Assembly: GCF_011603255.1 (NCBI RefSeq)
Contig: NZ_JAANCM010000013.1
Coordinates: forward strand, 110,428 to 174,427
Length of the DNA stretch: 64,000 nt
Reading direction: 5' to 3'
DNA from: Ferranicluibacter rubi
GTDB taxonomy: Bacteria > Pseudomonadota > Alphaproteobacteria > Rhizobiales > Rhizobiaceae
Under the pieces are notes generated by a model, which ran no database searches, was not told the DNA's origin, and saw only the letters and a program-made list of their open reading frames with translations. The position numbers and the translations under genes are program-made. How positions within the stretch are numbered: the stretch's first letter is position 1; every line of letters starts with the position of its first letter. Below are positions 19,175 to 27,999 of this stretch, one piece after another.

Positions 19175-20659
19175 ATGACCACCAAGCTTTCGCTTGCAAA
19201 CCTCGACGCCATCAAGGCCACGGCGACCGTTCCGGCTTTCGAGCGATCCGCGCTGAGCGCCGGGATCGTCCATTTCGGCGTCGGCAATTTCCACCGCGCC
19301 CATCAGGCCGTCTATCTCGACGATCTGTTCAACACGGGCCGCGATCTCGACTGGGCGATCGTCGGTGCGGGTGTGCTACCGTCGGATGCCGCCATGCGCG
19401 ACAAGCTGGCCGGTCAGGATTATCTGACCACCGTGGTCGAGCAGGACAACAACAGGTCCGCTGCCCGCGTCACCGGCCCGATGATCGACTACCTCGCGCC
19501 GGGCAACCCGACCGACACCATCGCGCGGCTTGCCGATCCCGCGATCCGCATCGTCTCGTTGACCATCACCGAAGGCGGTTACTTCATCGATCCGGCATCC
19601 GGCCACTTCAACCCGCAGCATCCGGCCATTGTCGCCGACGCGGAAAACCCGGATGCACCGAAAACGGTGTTCGGCCTTGTTATCGCCGGGCTCAAGGCGC
19701 GGCGGGAGAAGGGCATTCAGCCCTTCACGGTCATGTCCTGCGACAACATTCCCGGCAATGGCGAAGTCACGCATGCCGCCGTCTCCGGTCTTGCCCGCCT
19801 GTCGGACGCAGGGCTTGCCGACTGGATCGACGCCAATGTCGCCTTCCCGAACGGCATGGTCGACCGGATCACGCCGGCGACGGGTCCGCGCGAAATCGGG
19901 ATCGCCGCCGATGATTATGGCATCGACGATGCCTGGCCGGTGTTCTGCGAGGAGTTCAAGCAGTGGGTGCTGGAGGATCATTTTCCCGCCGGCCGGCCCG
20001 CGCTCGAAACGGTCGGCGTCCAGTTCGTGGCCGACGTCGCGCCCTACGAGCTCATGAAGATCCGCATTCTCAATGGCGGACATGCGGCGATCGCCTATCC
20101 CGCGGCGCTGCTCGACATTCACTTCGTGCATGATGCGATGGAGGAGCCGATCATCCAGGCGTTCCTCGAAAAGCTCGAGCATGACGAGATCATCCCGATC
20201 GTGCCGCCCGTGCCGGAGACCGATCTCAAGGCCTATTACAAGCAGGTCGAGACGCGTCTCTTCAACCCGAAGATCGGCGATACCATTCCCCGTCTCGCGC
20301 AGGATGGGTCGAACCGTCAGCCGAAGTTCATCCTGCCCTCGACGGGCGATCGCCTGCGCCAGGGTCTCGACGTCGTCGGGCTCGCGCTGGTCTCCGCCCT
20401 CTGGTGCCGCTACTTTGCGGGCACGACCGACAGCGGTGCGGCCGTCACCTTCAACGACGCCAGTGCCGACCGGCTGCATGAAGCGGCGGTGAACGCGAAG
20501 GACGATCCGATGGCGTTTCTGGCGCTTTCGGACATCTTCGGCGAGGTCGCGCAGTCGGAACTTTTCGCCAAGCGTTTTACTCATGCCTTAAAGACGCTAT
20601 GGGAGCAGGGCACGCGCCAGACGCTGCAGCTGTATCTCGACGGAAAACTGACGGAGTAA
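19175..20659 (+). CDS. mtlK: Mannitol 2-dehydrogenase
   Basis: A 494-residue long-chain polyol dehydrogenase (mannitol/fructuronate group). The NAD site is IVHFGVGNFHRAHQAVYLDD near residues 28-47. The catalytic motif block KIRILNGGHAAIAYPAALLD contains the Lys-Asn-His set of the family. It converts D-mannitol to D-fructose and may also take D-arabitol. It follows smoS by 49 bp. Confidence 0.95.
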   Translation: MTTKLSLANLDAIKATATVPAFERSALSAGIVHFGVGNFHRAHQAVYLDDLFNTGRDLDWAIVGAGVLPSDAAMRDKLAGQDYLTTVVEQDNNRSAARVTGPMIDYLAPGNPTDTIARLADPAIRIVSLTITEGGYFIDPASGHFNPQHPAIVADAENPDAPKTVFGLVIAGLKARREKGIQPFTVMSCDNIPGNGEVTHAAVSGLARLSDAGLADWIDANVAFPNGMVDRITPATGPREIGIAADDYGIDDAWPVFCEEFKQWVLEDHFPAGRPALETVGVQFVADVAPYELMKIRILNGGHAAIAYPAALLDIHFVHDAMEEPIIQAFLEKLEHDEIIPIVPPVPETDLKAYYKQVETRLFNPKIGDTIPRLAQDGSNRQPKFILPSTGDRLRQGLDVVGLALVSALWCRYFAGTTDSGAAVTFNDASADRLHEAAVNAKDDPMAFLALSDIFGEVAQSELFAKRFTHALKTLWEQGTRQTLQLYLDGKLTE

Positions 20660-20666
20660 GATCATC

Positions 20667-21356
20667 ATGGCCGCACCCGAACTTGTCATCTTCGATTGCG
20701 ATGGCGTGCTGGTCGACAGCGAGCCCTTGTCGATCGATGTGCTGGTGCGGGTGCTGCGCACCGCCGGCGTCGAGATGGACGCCGACGAGGCCACCGAGCG
20801 GTTTCTCGGCAAGAGCCTGATGACGATGACGAAGATCCTGCACGACGACTTCGGGCTGCAGGTGGACGAGCCATTTCTCGAAGACATGCGGCGCGACCTT
20901 TATCACCGGTTCGAAACGGAGCTGCAGCCGATCGCCGGGATCGCCGGTGTTCTCGACCATCTGGATGTGCCGCGCTGCGTCGCGTCGTCGAGCCAGATGG
21001 AGCGCATCCGCCTGTCGCTGACCATCACCGGGCTCATCGACCGGCTGGACCCGCATATCTTCAGCGCGACCATGGTCACCAACGGCAAGCCGGCCCCCGA
21101 CCTCTTCCTGCATGCAGCCGGGGTAATGGGCGTGGCGACGGACAAGTGCATCGTCATCGAGGATAGCCCGGCCGGCATCGTCGCGGCGAAAGCTGCCGGC
21201 ATGCGCGTCTTCGCCTTCACGGGCGCCTCGCATGCCCGCACCGAGCGGCATCTCGGTGCCATTCGCGCGCTTCAGCCGGATGCGGTGTTTGACGATATGC
21301 GCGAACTCATCCATCTTGTGGCCAAAGAACAAAAGCGGGATGGACACCCAGGCTGA
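20667..21356 (+). CDS. HAD-family sugar phosphatase-like hydrolase
   Basis: A 229-residue HAD hydrolase of the beta-phosphoglucomutase/phosphatase subfamily. Motif I is FDCDGVLVDSE with the nucleophilic and acid/base Asp pair, motif II is ASSSQ, motif III Lys is in NGKPAPDLFL, and motif IV is VIEDSPAG. It lies 7 bp after mtlK, so it belongs to the polyol operon. It may remove inhibitory sugar phosphates; the substrate is unknown. Confidence 0.88.
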   Translation: MAAPELVIFDCDGVLVDSEPLSIDVLVRVLRTAGVEMDADEATERFLGKSLMTMTKILHDDFGLQVDEPFLEDMRRDLYHRFETELQPIAGIAGVLDHLDVPRCVASSSQMERIRLSLTITGLIDRLDPHIFSATMVTNGKPAPDLFLHAAGVMGVATDKCIVIEDSPAGIVAAKAAGMRVFAFTGASHARTERHLGAIRALQPDAVFDDMRELIHLVAKEQKRDGHPG

Positions 21357-21471
21357 CGCACCGCATCGCTTCCAGCATCGACCTTGCGAAACCGGCGAGC
21401 CCTCGGACAGCGCCGGGCGCCTGTTCGTTGTCCGGAGCCTGGCCGACCATGCGTGACATGACGGGTGCGAC

Positions 21472-23049
21472 ATGGGCGATCTGATCGTCGCAGTGGATAT
21501 CGGCACTGGCAGCGCGCGGGCGGGGATCTTCGATGCCGCCGGTAGCCTTCTGGCGCGGGCGGATTATCCGATCCTCATGAACCGACCTGAGGAGAACCAC
21601 GCCGAGCATGATTCCGAGAATATCTGGTCGGCCGTCTGCATTGCGGTGAAGACGGCGCGTGCCAAGGCGGGCGTTCCGGCCGAGGCCATCTCCGCCATCG
21701 GCTTCGATGCGACATGCTCGCTCGTCGTGCGCGATCATGACGGTGCGCCGCTGTCGGTCAACCGCAAGGGCGATCCGCGCTGGGATACGATCGTCTGGCT
21801 CGACCACCGTGCGCTGGCGCAGGCGGACGTGTGCACCGCGACGAAGCATCCGGTGCTCCAGCATTCCGGCAGCGTCATGTCGCCGGAAATGCAGATGCCG
21901 AAGCTCCTCTGGCTGAAGCAGACCCTGCCGGAGCAGTGGGAGCGGATCGGCTATCTCTTCGATCTCGCGGATTTCATGTCATGGCGGGCGACGGGCAGCA
22001 CCATGCGGTCGCGCTGCACGCTGACGGCGAAGTGGAATTATCTGAGCCATGCCGGCGGCTGGCAGCCGGATTTTCTCGATGCGATCGGCCTCGACGATCT
22101 TCTGGAGCGCGGCAGCCTTCAGGCCGAGGCTTCGCCGGTCGGGTCCCCGATCGGCGTGCTCACGGCGGAGGCGGCGGCCGATCTCGGGCTTCACGAGGCC
22201 TGCCGGGTCGCGACCGGTCTCATCGATGCCTATGCCGGGGCGATCGGCGTGCTCGGCCAGTTCGCGAACCGGCCGGAGGTGTTGGAGCGGCAACTGGCGC
22301 TCATTGCGGGTACGTCGAGCTGCGTTGTCGCGTTCTCCCGCGAGATGCGCCCCGGCTTCGGCATGTGGGGCCCCTATTACGAGGCCGGTTTTCCCGGGCA
22401 ATGGCTGATCGAAGGCGGGCAGTCGGCGACCGGGGCTTTGCTCGACCATGTGGTGCGCAGCCACAGTGCCGGCGGCGAGCCGGACGCGGAAATCCATGCG
22501 CGGATCGTGCTCCGCATCCAGGAACTGCGTGCGGCCTACGGCACGGACTTCGCTGCGCGGCTGCACGTGCTGCCGGATTTTCACGGCAACCGCTCGCCGC
22601 TTGCCGACCCGCATGCGCGCGGGGTCATCTCCGGTCTCACGCTCGACAGTTCTTTCGACGCCCTCTGCCGGCTCTACTGGCGGACCTGCGTCGCCATCGC
22701 GCTCGGCGTGCGCCATATCCTCGCGATGATGAAGGATGCCGGCTATCACGTGGATACGCTGCATGTGACCGGTGGTCATGTGCGCAACCCGCTGCTCATG
22801 GACCTCTACAGCGATGCGACGGGATGCCGTGTCGTTGTGCCGGAAACCACGGATGCGGTGCTCCTGGGAACGGCGATGGTGGCCTCCGTTGCTGGCGGCG
22901 TCCACGCGGATCTGGCGGACGCCGGCATGGCGATGAGCCCGGGCGGTTTCGCGCGCCAGCCCGACCCGGCGATGAAGGCTATCTACGACCGCGACTACGA
23001 AAAATTCCTCAGCCTGTACCGCCACCGGGCAGAGCTGGAGGCCGACTGA
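21472..23049 (+). CDS. FGGY-family pentulose kinase, ribulokinase-like
   Basis: A 525-residue sugar kinase of the FGGY family. The N-terminal phosphate motif is VAVDIGTGSARAGIFD, the substrate-side block is GFDATCSLVV with WLDHRA, and the C-terminal ATP site includes VTGGHVRNPLLMDLYSDATG. It resembles the D-ribulose kinase-like branch more than xylulokinase. In this operon it would phosphorylate a ketose made by the polyol dehydrogenases. It is the last gene before a strong terminator. The 115-bp gap before it holds no gene. Confidence 0.88.
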   Translation: MGDLIVAVDIGTGSARAGIFDAAGSLLARADYPILMNRPEENHAEHDSENIWSAVCIAVKTARAKAGVPAEAISAIGFDATCSLVVRDHDGAPLSVNRKGDPRWDTIVWLDHRALAQADVCTATKHPVLQHSGSVMSPEMQMPKLLWLKQTLPEQWERIGYLFDLADFMSWRATGSTMRSRCTLTAKWNYLSHAGGWQPDFLDAIGLDDLLERGSLQAEASPVGSPIGVLTAEAAADLGLHEACRVATGLIDAYAGAIGVLGQFANRPEVLERQLALIAGTSSCVVAFSREMRPGFGMWGPYYEAGFPGQWLIEGGQSATGALLDHVVRSHSAGGEPDAEIHARIVLRIQELRAAYGTDFAARLHVLPDFHGNRSPLADPHARGVISGLTLDSSFDALCRLYWRTCVAIALGVRHILAMMKDAGYHVDTLHVTGGHVRNPLLMDLYSDATGCRVVVPETTDAVLLGTAMVASVAGGVHADLADAGMAMSPGGFARQPDPAMKAIYDRDYEKFLSLYRHRAELEAD

Positions 23050-23155
23050 AAGCCTCACCAGCGCGTGCTTTTCCGGCGTCGCAGAAAATTTTCAAAAAAG
23101 ATGTGGAGCCGGGGAACCAATGTCTGGACGGCGTGTTTATTGGATGTCCGGACCA

Positions 23156-23183
23156 TGGTTCTCATCGCCCCCAATGAGAACCA
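23156..23183. other. Perfect 10-bp hairpin
   Basis: TGGTTCTCAT pairs exactly with ATGAGAACCA across an 8-base C-rich loop. There is no T run, so it is not an intrinsic terminator by itself. It lies between the kinase stop and the true terminator and may stabilise the 3' end. Confidence 0.5.
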
Positions 23184-23235
23184 CCCAAGAATATCCGGCT
23201 TCCAACTCACATGCCCCCTCGGTGAGTTGTCGAAT

Positions 23236-23275
23236 ACAGCCAGTGCCTCCCCCCGGCACTGGCTGTTTCTTTTTC
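23236..23275 (+). terminator. Rho-independent terminator of the polyol operon
   Basis: A perfect 12-bp stem, ACAGCCAGTGCC/GGCACTGGCTGT, with a TCCCCCC loop and a T-rich tail (TTCTTTTT). It is about 190 bp after the kinase stop. Confidence 0.88.
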
Positions 23276-23354
23276 AGCTTCAGAAAAATCACATCGCCGC
23301 GCCGCTACGTCATCGAAAGCACAGTTGCGATATCCAGATCGTATGAAGGCCCGT

Positions 23355-24407
23355 CTAATCCTCGACGGGGGTGAGGATCTCGTATTCATGCGCGGGGATC
23401 GTCAGGTGATATTCGATCCGGTCGGCAGAGGTGATATAGAGGGCCTTTCCGGCCACGGCGATGGGCACGACGCGTTCGAGCACGGTCCGGGCGAAGCTCG
23501 GCTCATCGTGGTCACGCGTGTGGTCCGCCTCCGGAAGATGTTCGATCCAGGCGAGCTCAAGAGCGGGCTTGTCGTTGAAAACCGTCTCGAAACAGTCGAG
23601 CGTCAGCGAATTCACGCCGGCGGCGATGGCGCCGTGCGAGGCGGAATTGACGATGAGCTCGTGCAGCGCGAGGCCGATGTGGAGCGCGGCATTGGGCGAA
23701 AGATGCGCATTGATGCCGGTGGCAACGATCGGCATGCGGGGTTCCGACCAATAGGCGGCGAACTGCTTTTCGGCCAGCGCGAAAAGGAACGCGCCCCGCC
23801 AGCTGGAGTCGGTCACGAGATCCTGCGAATAGGCCAGCGACTGGATGCGCCCACGGAACTTGACCATGAAACTTTCGAGCGAAAGCGCCTGACGCGCCGT
23901 CTGGGTGGCGATACCCTGAATGATGGCGAGCAGGTTCTTGGACCGGTGGCTGAGTTCGCGAAGAAGGGTCTTCAGAACGCGCTCCCGGTGACGGGTTTCC
24001 GATATGTCGGTGATGACCGAGAGAATGCCATCCGTGCCGTGTGCGGTGATCCGCTCCAGATCGATCCGGAAGGTCATCAGGCCTGCGGGGGAGGGAAGTT
24101 CGACCTCCATGCAGTCGTCTTCGGCGGTCTCGAAGACGGTTCTCTTCAGAGCCAGCAACCGGTTGCCGTCCTCATCGCCGAGAACGCCGATGTCGCCGTT
24201 TTCGGAGAGAAGGCCGCTCAGTCGGTCGGGCAGATTGCCGGAAAGAAGAACGTCGAGAGCTTCGGACTGGAAGATGTAACCTGCGCCGGTTTTCTTCACG
24301 ACGCGGTCGAGCAGTCCGATACTCTCTCCAGCTTCGGCGGCGTTGATCTTGCCGGCTGGAGATGTTGAACTGCTTGCGCTGGTCACGCGGGATGCCTCTT
24401 CATTCAC
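23355..24407 (-). CDS. HWE/HisKA_2-type histidine kinase of the stress locus
   Basis: A 350-residue soluble kinase with an N-terminal PAS-like region (about 30-135), the HWE-type dimerisation motif LLRELSHRSKNLLAIIQGIA with phospho-acceptor H154, and an ATP-binding region (HIGLALHELIVNSASHGAI). No membrane segment is seen. Such kinases phosphorylate PhyR in the general stress response, and it lies just beyond phyR on the same strand. It has its own EcfG promoter at 24433-24457. The assigned start is GTG at 24407; a GTG at 24386 with AAGAGG 8 bp upstream is an alternative. Confidence 0.87.
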   Translation of the reverse strand: MNEEASRVTSASSSTSPAGKINAAEAGESIGLLDRVVKKTGAGYIFQSEALDVLLSGNLPDRLSGLLSENGDIGVLGDEDGNRLLALKRTVFETAEDDCMEVELPSPAGLMTFRIDLERITAHGTDGILSVITDISETRHRERVLKTLLRELSHRSKNLLAIIQGIATQTARQALSLESFMVKFRGRIQSLAYSQDLVTDSSWRGAFLFALAEKQFAAYWSEPRMPIVATGINAHLSPNAALHIGLALHELIVNSASHGAIAAGVNSLTLDCFETVFNDKPALELAWIEHLPEADHTRDHDEPSFARTVLERVVPIAVAGKALYITSADRIEYHLTIPAHEYEILTPVED

Positions 24408-24432
24408 TACAATACGGGGCGGCTGACGCGTT

Positions 24433-24457
24433 AACGAGGCAAAGCCGGGTCCGTTCC
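24433..24457 (-). promoter_or_regulatory. EcfG-type promoter of the HWE kinase
   Basis: On the minus strand GGAAC (24457-24453), exactly 16 bp, then CGTT (24436-24433). This is the consensus of the alphaproteobacterial general-stress sigma factor. The -10 is about 25 bp from the kinase start. Confidence 0.82.
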
Positions 24458-24504
24458 ATCATTGTTATGATGTTGCGACGATGCCGGCTTGAACGACCGA
24501 TGCG

Positions 24505-24531
24505 AAAAGCCGCGCCCGGAAGGGCGCGGCT
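24505..24531 (-). terminator. Terminator after phyR
   Basis: A 10-bp GC-rich stem AGCCGCGCCC/GGGCGCGGCT with a tetraloop, followed on the minus strand by TTTT. It is 34 bp past the phyR stop and separates phyR from the kinase gene. Confidence 0.75.
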
Positions 24532-24564
24532 CGAAGAGGCTGTGCAAGCATATGCTACGGGTCC

Positions 24565-25359
24565 TCAGGCAGCTGCCTGGGTCGATTCGTTGAAGAACAG
24601 AGCCTGGCTGATGAGCGCCTTGACCATGTCGGGATTGAACGGCTTCGTCACGAGGAAGGTCGGCTCGGGACGCTCGCCTGTCAGGAGGCGTTCCGGGAAG
24701 GCGGTGATGAAGATGACGGGAATGGCTGCGCTGCGCAGGATCTCGTTCACTGCGTCGATGCCCGAGCTGCCATCGGCCAGCTGGATATCGGCCAGCACCA
24801 TGCTCGGCTGCGTCGCATTGAAGAGGGCGATGGCCTCGTCGCGCGTGCGGGCGATACCCGTGACGCGGTGGCCGAGGCTTTCAACCATCTGCTCGATATC
24901 GATCGCGATCAGCGGTTCGTCCTCGATGATCATGATGTCGGTTGCGACCTGACGGGAGATTTCCTCGGATGCCCGCTCGATCAGCTGCGCCATGCCGCTT
25001 TCCGACGTTCCGAGAACCTCAGCGGCTTCGCTGGTGCGGAAGCCTTCGACGGATACCAGCAGGAAAGCCTGCCGGGCGAGGGGAGACACGGATGCGAGAT
25101 TGATGGAGGCGCGCTTTTCCCACGCGAAGGGCGAAACGGGCTCGGGAATCAGGACCGAGGAGGACCCGAACAGCTTGGTGTAAAGCTGGAATAGCGCGAC
25201 GCGGTCGCTGCTTGCTTCCGGGAAAATCGACATATCCGAGATCAGCGCCTCCAGGACAGCGGCGACATAGGCATCGCCTGAGGTCTGGGACCCCGTCAGG
25301 GCGCGGGAATACCGGCGCAGATAGGGTAGGAACGGAGCGATCCGGGTAGACAATGACAT
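24565..25359 (-). CDS. phyR: General stress response regulator PhyR
   Basis: A 264-residue anti-anti-sigma factor. Residues 1-140 form the sigma-like domain that captures NepR; residues 141-255 are a receiver domain with E146/D147 and phospho-acceptor D191 (VLADIQLADG) and the conserved Lys in LVTKPFNPD. On phosphorylation it binds NepR and frees EcfG. GAGGGAG lies 7 bp before the ATG. It is divergent from nepR-ecfG, with an exact EcfG promoter in the gap, which gives positive feedback. Confidence 0.97.
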   Translation of the reverse strand: MSLSTRIAPFLPYLRRYSRALTGSQTSGDAYVAAVLEALISDMSIFPEASSDRVALFQLYTKLFGSSSVLIPEPVSPFAWEKRASINLASVSPLARQAFLLVSVEGFRTSEAAEVLGTSESGMAQLIERASEEISRQVATDIMIIEDEPLIAIDIEQMVESLGHRVTGIARTRDEAIALFNATQPSMVLADIQLADGSSGIDAVNEILRSAAIPVIFITAFPERLLTGERPEPTFLVTKPFNPDMVKALISQALFFNESTQAAA

Positions 25360-25408
25360 TCAAAAACTCCCTCAATCCGGCCGAAATCTTGGCCATGACA
25401 GTTATGGG

Positions 25409-25433
25409 AACGTTGATCCAAAAAAAAGGTTCC
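25409..25433 (-). promoter_or_regulatory. EcfG-type promoter of phyR
   Basis: On the minus strand GGAAC (25433-25429), 16 bp, CGTT (25412-25409). The match is exact and lies 50 bp upstream of phyR. The spacer contains a run of T on this strand. Confidence 0.85.
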
Positions 25434-25439
25434 GTTGCG

Positions 25440-25464
25440 GGAACAAATTTTTCCGTCATGCATT
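25440..25464 (+). promoter_or_regulatory. Possible imperfect EcfG promoter of nepR-ecfG
   Basis: GGAAC at 25440-25444, 16 bp, then CATT in place of CGTT. Position and direction suit nepR at 25500. One mismatch in the -10 makes this tentative. Confidence 0.4.
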
Positions 25465-25499
25465 TAGGGTCCGATCACCACGCGAGGTATTTCGTATTC

Positions 25500-25694
25500 A
25501 TGACCGATAAAACTGGGGCAAGTTCCGGAGCCGGCGAGCCGGTCCGGTCCGACAATCCACATGCGCAGATCGCAACGAAGTTACGCGCGCTGTATGTTTC
25601 CGTGCAGGAGGAAGCCATTCCCGATCGTTTTCTGGATCTCCTTGAGCAACTCGACGCCGTCGAGCGTCGTCACGTTCCGGACGGTGCGAAATGA
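25500..25694 (+). CDS. nepR: Anti-sigma factor NepR
   Basis: A 64-residue protein. The core KLRALYVSVQEEAIPDRFLDLLEQLD is the two-helix segment that clamps EcfG or, under stress, PhyR. The ATG at 25500 gives the usual short length; an earlier in-frame ATG at 25458 is possible but would put the start in the promoter region. Its stop overlaps the ecfG start (ATGA). Confidence 0.93.
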   Translation: MTDKTGASSGAGEPVRSDNPHAQIATKLRALYVSVQEEAIPDRFLDLLEQLDAVERRHVPDGAK

Positions 25695-26257
25695 GTACCA
25701 AAATGTCGGCTGAAGAACCCAGTTTCAAGCGCGAAATGCTGGCCGCCCTGCCGAGCCTGCGCGCTTTCGCCATGTCGCTGATCGGTCGCCACGATCGCGC
25801 CGACGATCTGGTGCAGGATACGATCATGAAGGCCTGGGCGAAGCAGGATCACTTCGAGATGGGCACCAACATGAAGGCTTGGCTGTTCACGATCCTGCGC
25901 AACGAGCTTTACAGCCAGATGCGCAAGCGCGGCCGCGAGGTGCAGGACAGCGACGGTTTCTTCACGGAGTCGCTCGCCCAGCATCCGTCGCAGTATGGGT
26001 CGCTGGACCTGCAGGATTTCAAGCGCGCACTGAATATGCTGCCGCCGGACCAACGTGAAGCCATTATTCTCGTCGGCGCTTCGGGCTTTTCCTACGAGGA
26101 AGCGGCAGAGATCTGCGGTTGCGCCCTCGGCACCATCAAGAGCCGCGTGAACCGCGCCCGCCAGCGCCTGTCGGATATTCTGCAGGTGACGGGCGAAAAC
26201 GAATATGGGCCGGATGCGACATCCGCGCCGCTGACGTCCCGCGCATTCGTTTCCTGA
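25691..26257 (+). CDS. ecfG: ECF sigma factor EcfG
   Basis: A 188-residue sigma factor of the EcfG (ECF15) group. Region 2 contains DDLVQDTIMKAWAKQDHF and region 4 contains LPPDQREAIILVGASGFSYEEAAEICGC with TIKSRVNRARQRL. It directs RNA polymerase to GGAAC-N16-CGTT promoters, three of which lie in this window. It is co-translated with its anti-sigma NepR and followed by a strong terminator. Confidence 0.96.
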   Translation: MSTKMSAEEPSFKREMLAALPSLRAFAMSLIGRHDRADDLVQDTIMKAWAKQDHFEMGTNMKAWLFTILRNELYSQMRKRGREVQDSDGFFTESLAQHPSQYGSLDLQDFKRALNMLPPDQREAIILVGASGFSYEEAAEICGCALGTIKSRVNRARQRLSDILQVTGENEYGPDATSAPLTSRAFVS

Positions 26258-26283
26258 GGCCCTAACCATCTACCCAATGTCTG

Positions 26284-26313
26284 TCGGCGCGTTTTCGGAC
26301 GCGCCGATTTTTT
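26284..26313 (+). terminator. Terminator of nepR-ecfG
   Basis: A 9-bp stem TCGGCGCGT/ACGCGCCGA with a TTTCGG loop and six T, starting 27 bp after the ecfG stop. Confidence 0.9.
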
Positions 26314-26427
26314 GACCTTGCGCCTTTCACCATTGCTGTCGCGCGCAGGATCATGCAGATTCCGGTCGAACCGATTCAACCCCGCCGACCATCCCTTCGG
26401 TCCTGGGGATGCCGCAGGCGAGTGTTG

Positions 26428-27924
26428 ATGACTGAGACGAAACCGGATTTGCTGCCAGATATCCCTGCGATCATTCTGGATCAACGCAGGCTTGCCGCCC
26501 TGCGGTCGCTTCAGCCGGGACGTCTTGGCATGTCGGCCGAATTCCAGGAGATCGTGGAGGTCGCCGCCGGCATCTTCGACGCACCCGTGGCGCTCCTGAC
26601 CCTCATCGACGACCGGCGCGAATGGGTGATCGCCCGTGTCGGGACCGACCTCTCCGAGATCGATGCCTTTACCTGTTTCGGGGCGCATGCGGTGGCGACC
26701 CATCCGCTTGCACCTTTTGTCGTGCGGGATGCGGCCAGCGATCCCCGGTTCGCCACCCAGCCTTGCGTGGCGGATGGCGTGCGCTTCTATGCCGGCGCGC
26801 CGCTGCTGGTAGAGGGGCATGCGGTGGGAATGGTCTGCGTCATCGACCGCGCGCCGCGCCTCGATGTGCCGGAGGCGCTGACGGCGCAGTTGCAGCGTCT
26901 GGCGCGCATCGCATCGCGCCTGATGAGCTTCAAGGAGGATGCGCGCGCTCGCGCCGCGCGGGCCGAGGTGCTCTCGCGTGACGAGAAGCGGCATGCACAA
27001 GCGCTGGAGGCTGCCAATGTCGGCAGCTGGCTCTGGGACGCGGAAACGGGACAAGTGACCTGCAATGCCGCGATGTCGCGGATGTTCGGTGTGACCGCGA
27101 CCACGATGAGCGCGCGCGACATCATCGGCTTCATTCACCCGGAAGATCGGGCCGGCATGCTGGACAATCTGCGCGCGGCAATGACCGAAGATGCGGAATA
27201 TGCCAGCACGTTTCGCGTCGAGACGACGGGCCGCTGGGTGCTGGGGCGTGGGCGTGTGCACGAGCGCGATGCCTCCGGCAAGCCGAAGAGCTTTCTCGGC
27301 GTCAATATCGACGTTACGGCCGAGCAGTCCACGACGCAGCGGACGCGTCTGCTTCTGCGCGAGCTCAATCACCGGGTTAAGAACACGCTGGCCATGCTGC
27401 AGTCGCTCGCCCGGCAGACCCTGCGGCAGACGAGCGATCCGCAGGAGTTCATGACGGCCTTTGCCGGACGCCTTCAGGCGATCTCCGAGGCGCATGGCCT
27501 GCTCTCTGACCACGAATGGGGCGAGATCCGGCTGGCGGCGCTGCTTAAGAAGCAGCTTTCGCCGCATGTGCGGGATTATGAGGCGCAGATCGAGATCCAT
27601 AAAGACGAGATTCTTCTCGGCCCGGACCAGGCCGTAGGCCTCGGCCTCGTCCTGCACGAGCTGGCGACCAACGCCTATAAATACGGTGCTCTCTCGGTTC
27701 CCGATGGGCGTATCGTCATCACGGCACGAGGGCATCAGGAAGAGACGGGGCGCATCCTCAACCTGACCTGGACCGAAGTCGGTGGTCCCAAGGTGCAGGC
27801 GCCGAGCCGGCGCGGCTTTGGCTCCATCCTGATCGAGCGAAGCCTCGACAAGGTCATGGGCAGTTCGGTGAAGGTGGAATATCTCGCCGCCGGCGTGACC
27901 GCCCTCGTACGGCTCCCTCTGTAG
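26428..27924 (+). CDS. GAF-PAS-HWE sensor histidine kinase
   Basis: A 498-residue soluble kinase. Residues about 30-170 are a GAF domain (APVALLTLIDDRREWVIARVG, then CFGAHAV), residues 185-300 a PAS domain with PAC tail (FLGVNIDVTAEQ), and 305-498 an HWE-type kinase with H315 in LLLRELNHRVKN, LHELATNAYKYGAL and RRGFGSILIERSL. It lacks membrane helices and sits beside ecfG, so it is a likely second input to PhyR. No EcfG promoter is visible in front of it. The GAF ligand is unknown. Confidence 0.88.
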   Translation: MTETKPDLLPDIPAIILDQRRLAALRSLQPGRLGMSAEFQEIVEVAAGIFDAPVALLTLIDDRREWVIARVGTDLSEIDAFTCFGAHAVATHPLAPFVVRDAASDPRFATQPCVADGVRFYAGAPLLVEGHAVGMVCVIDRAPRLDVPEALTAQLQRLARIASRLMSFKEDARARAARAEVLSRDEKRHAQALEAANVGSWLWDAETGQVTCNAAMSRMFGVTATTMSARDIIGFIHPEDRAGMLDNLRAAMTEDAEYASTFRVETTGRWVLGRGRVHERDASGKPKSFLGVNIDVTAEQSTTQRTRLLLRELNHRVKNTLAMLQSLARQTLRQTSDPQEFMTAFAGRLQAISEAHGLLSDHEWGEIRLAALLKKQLSPHVRDYEAQIEIHKDEILLGPDQAVGLGLVLHELATNAYKYGALSVPDGRIVITARGHQEETGRILNLTWTEVGGPKVQAPSRRGFGSILIERSLDKVMGSSVKVEYLAAGVTALVRLPL

Positions 27925-27937
27925 AGCGTGCCAATGT

Positions 27938-27983
27938 TGCGAACATAAAAAAAGGCCCCGGAGGGCCTTTTTTTATGTTCGCA
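27938..27983. terminator. Bidirectional terminator with 21-bp perfect stem
   Basis: Perfect inverted arms 27938-27958 and 27963-27983 around a CGGA loop, with A7 on one side and T7 on the other of the GGCCC core. This serves the kinase on the plus strand and the small membrane protein gene on the minus strand. Confidence 0.93.
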
Positions 27984-27999
27984 TATGGAAGCTGGAGCC

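Noticed and set aside
25407..25436. Plus-strand GGAAC...CGTT upstream of nepR
   Set aside because: The spacer is 21 bp, outside the 16-17 bp needed. The same stretch gives an exact promoter in the opposite direction for phyR.
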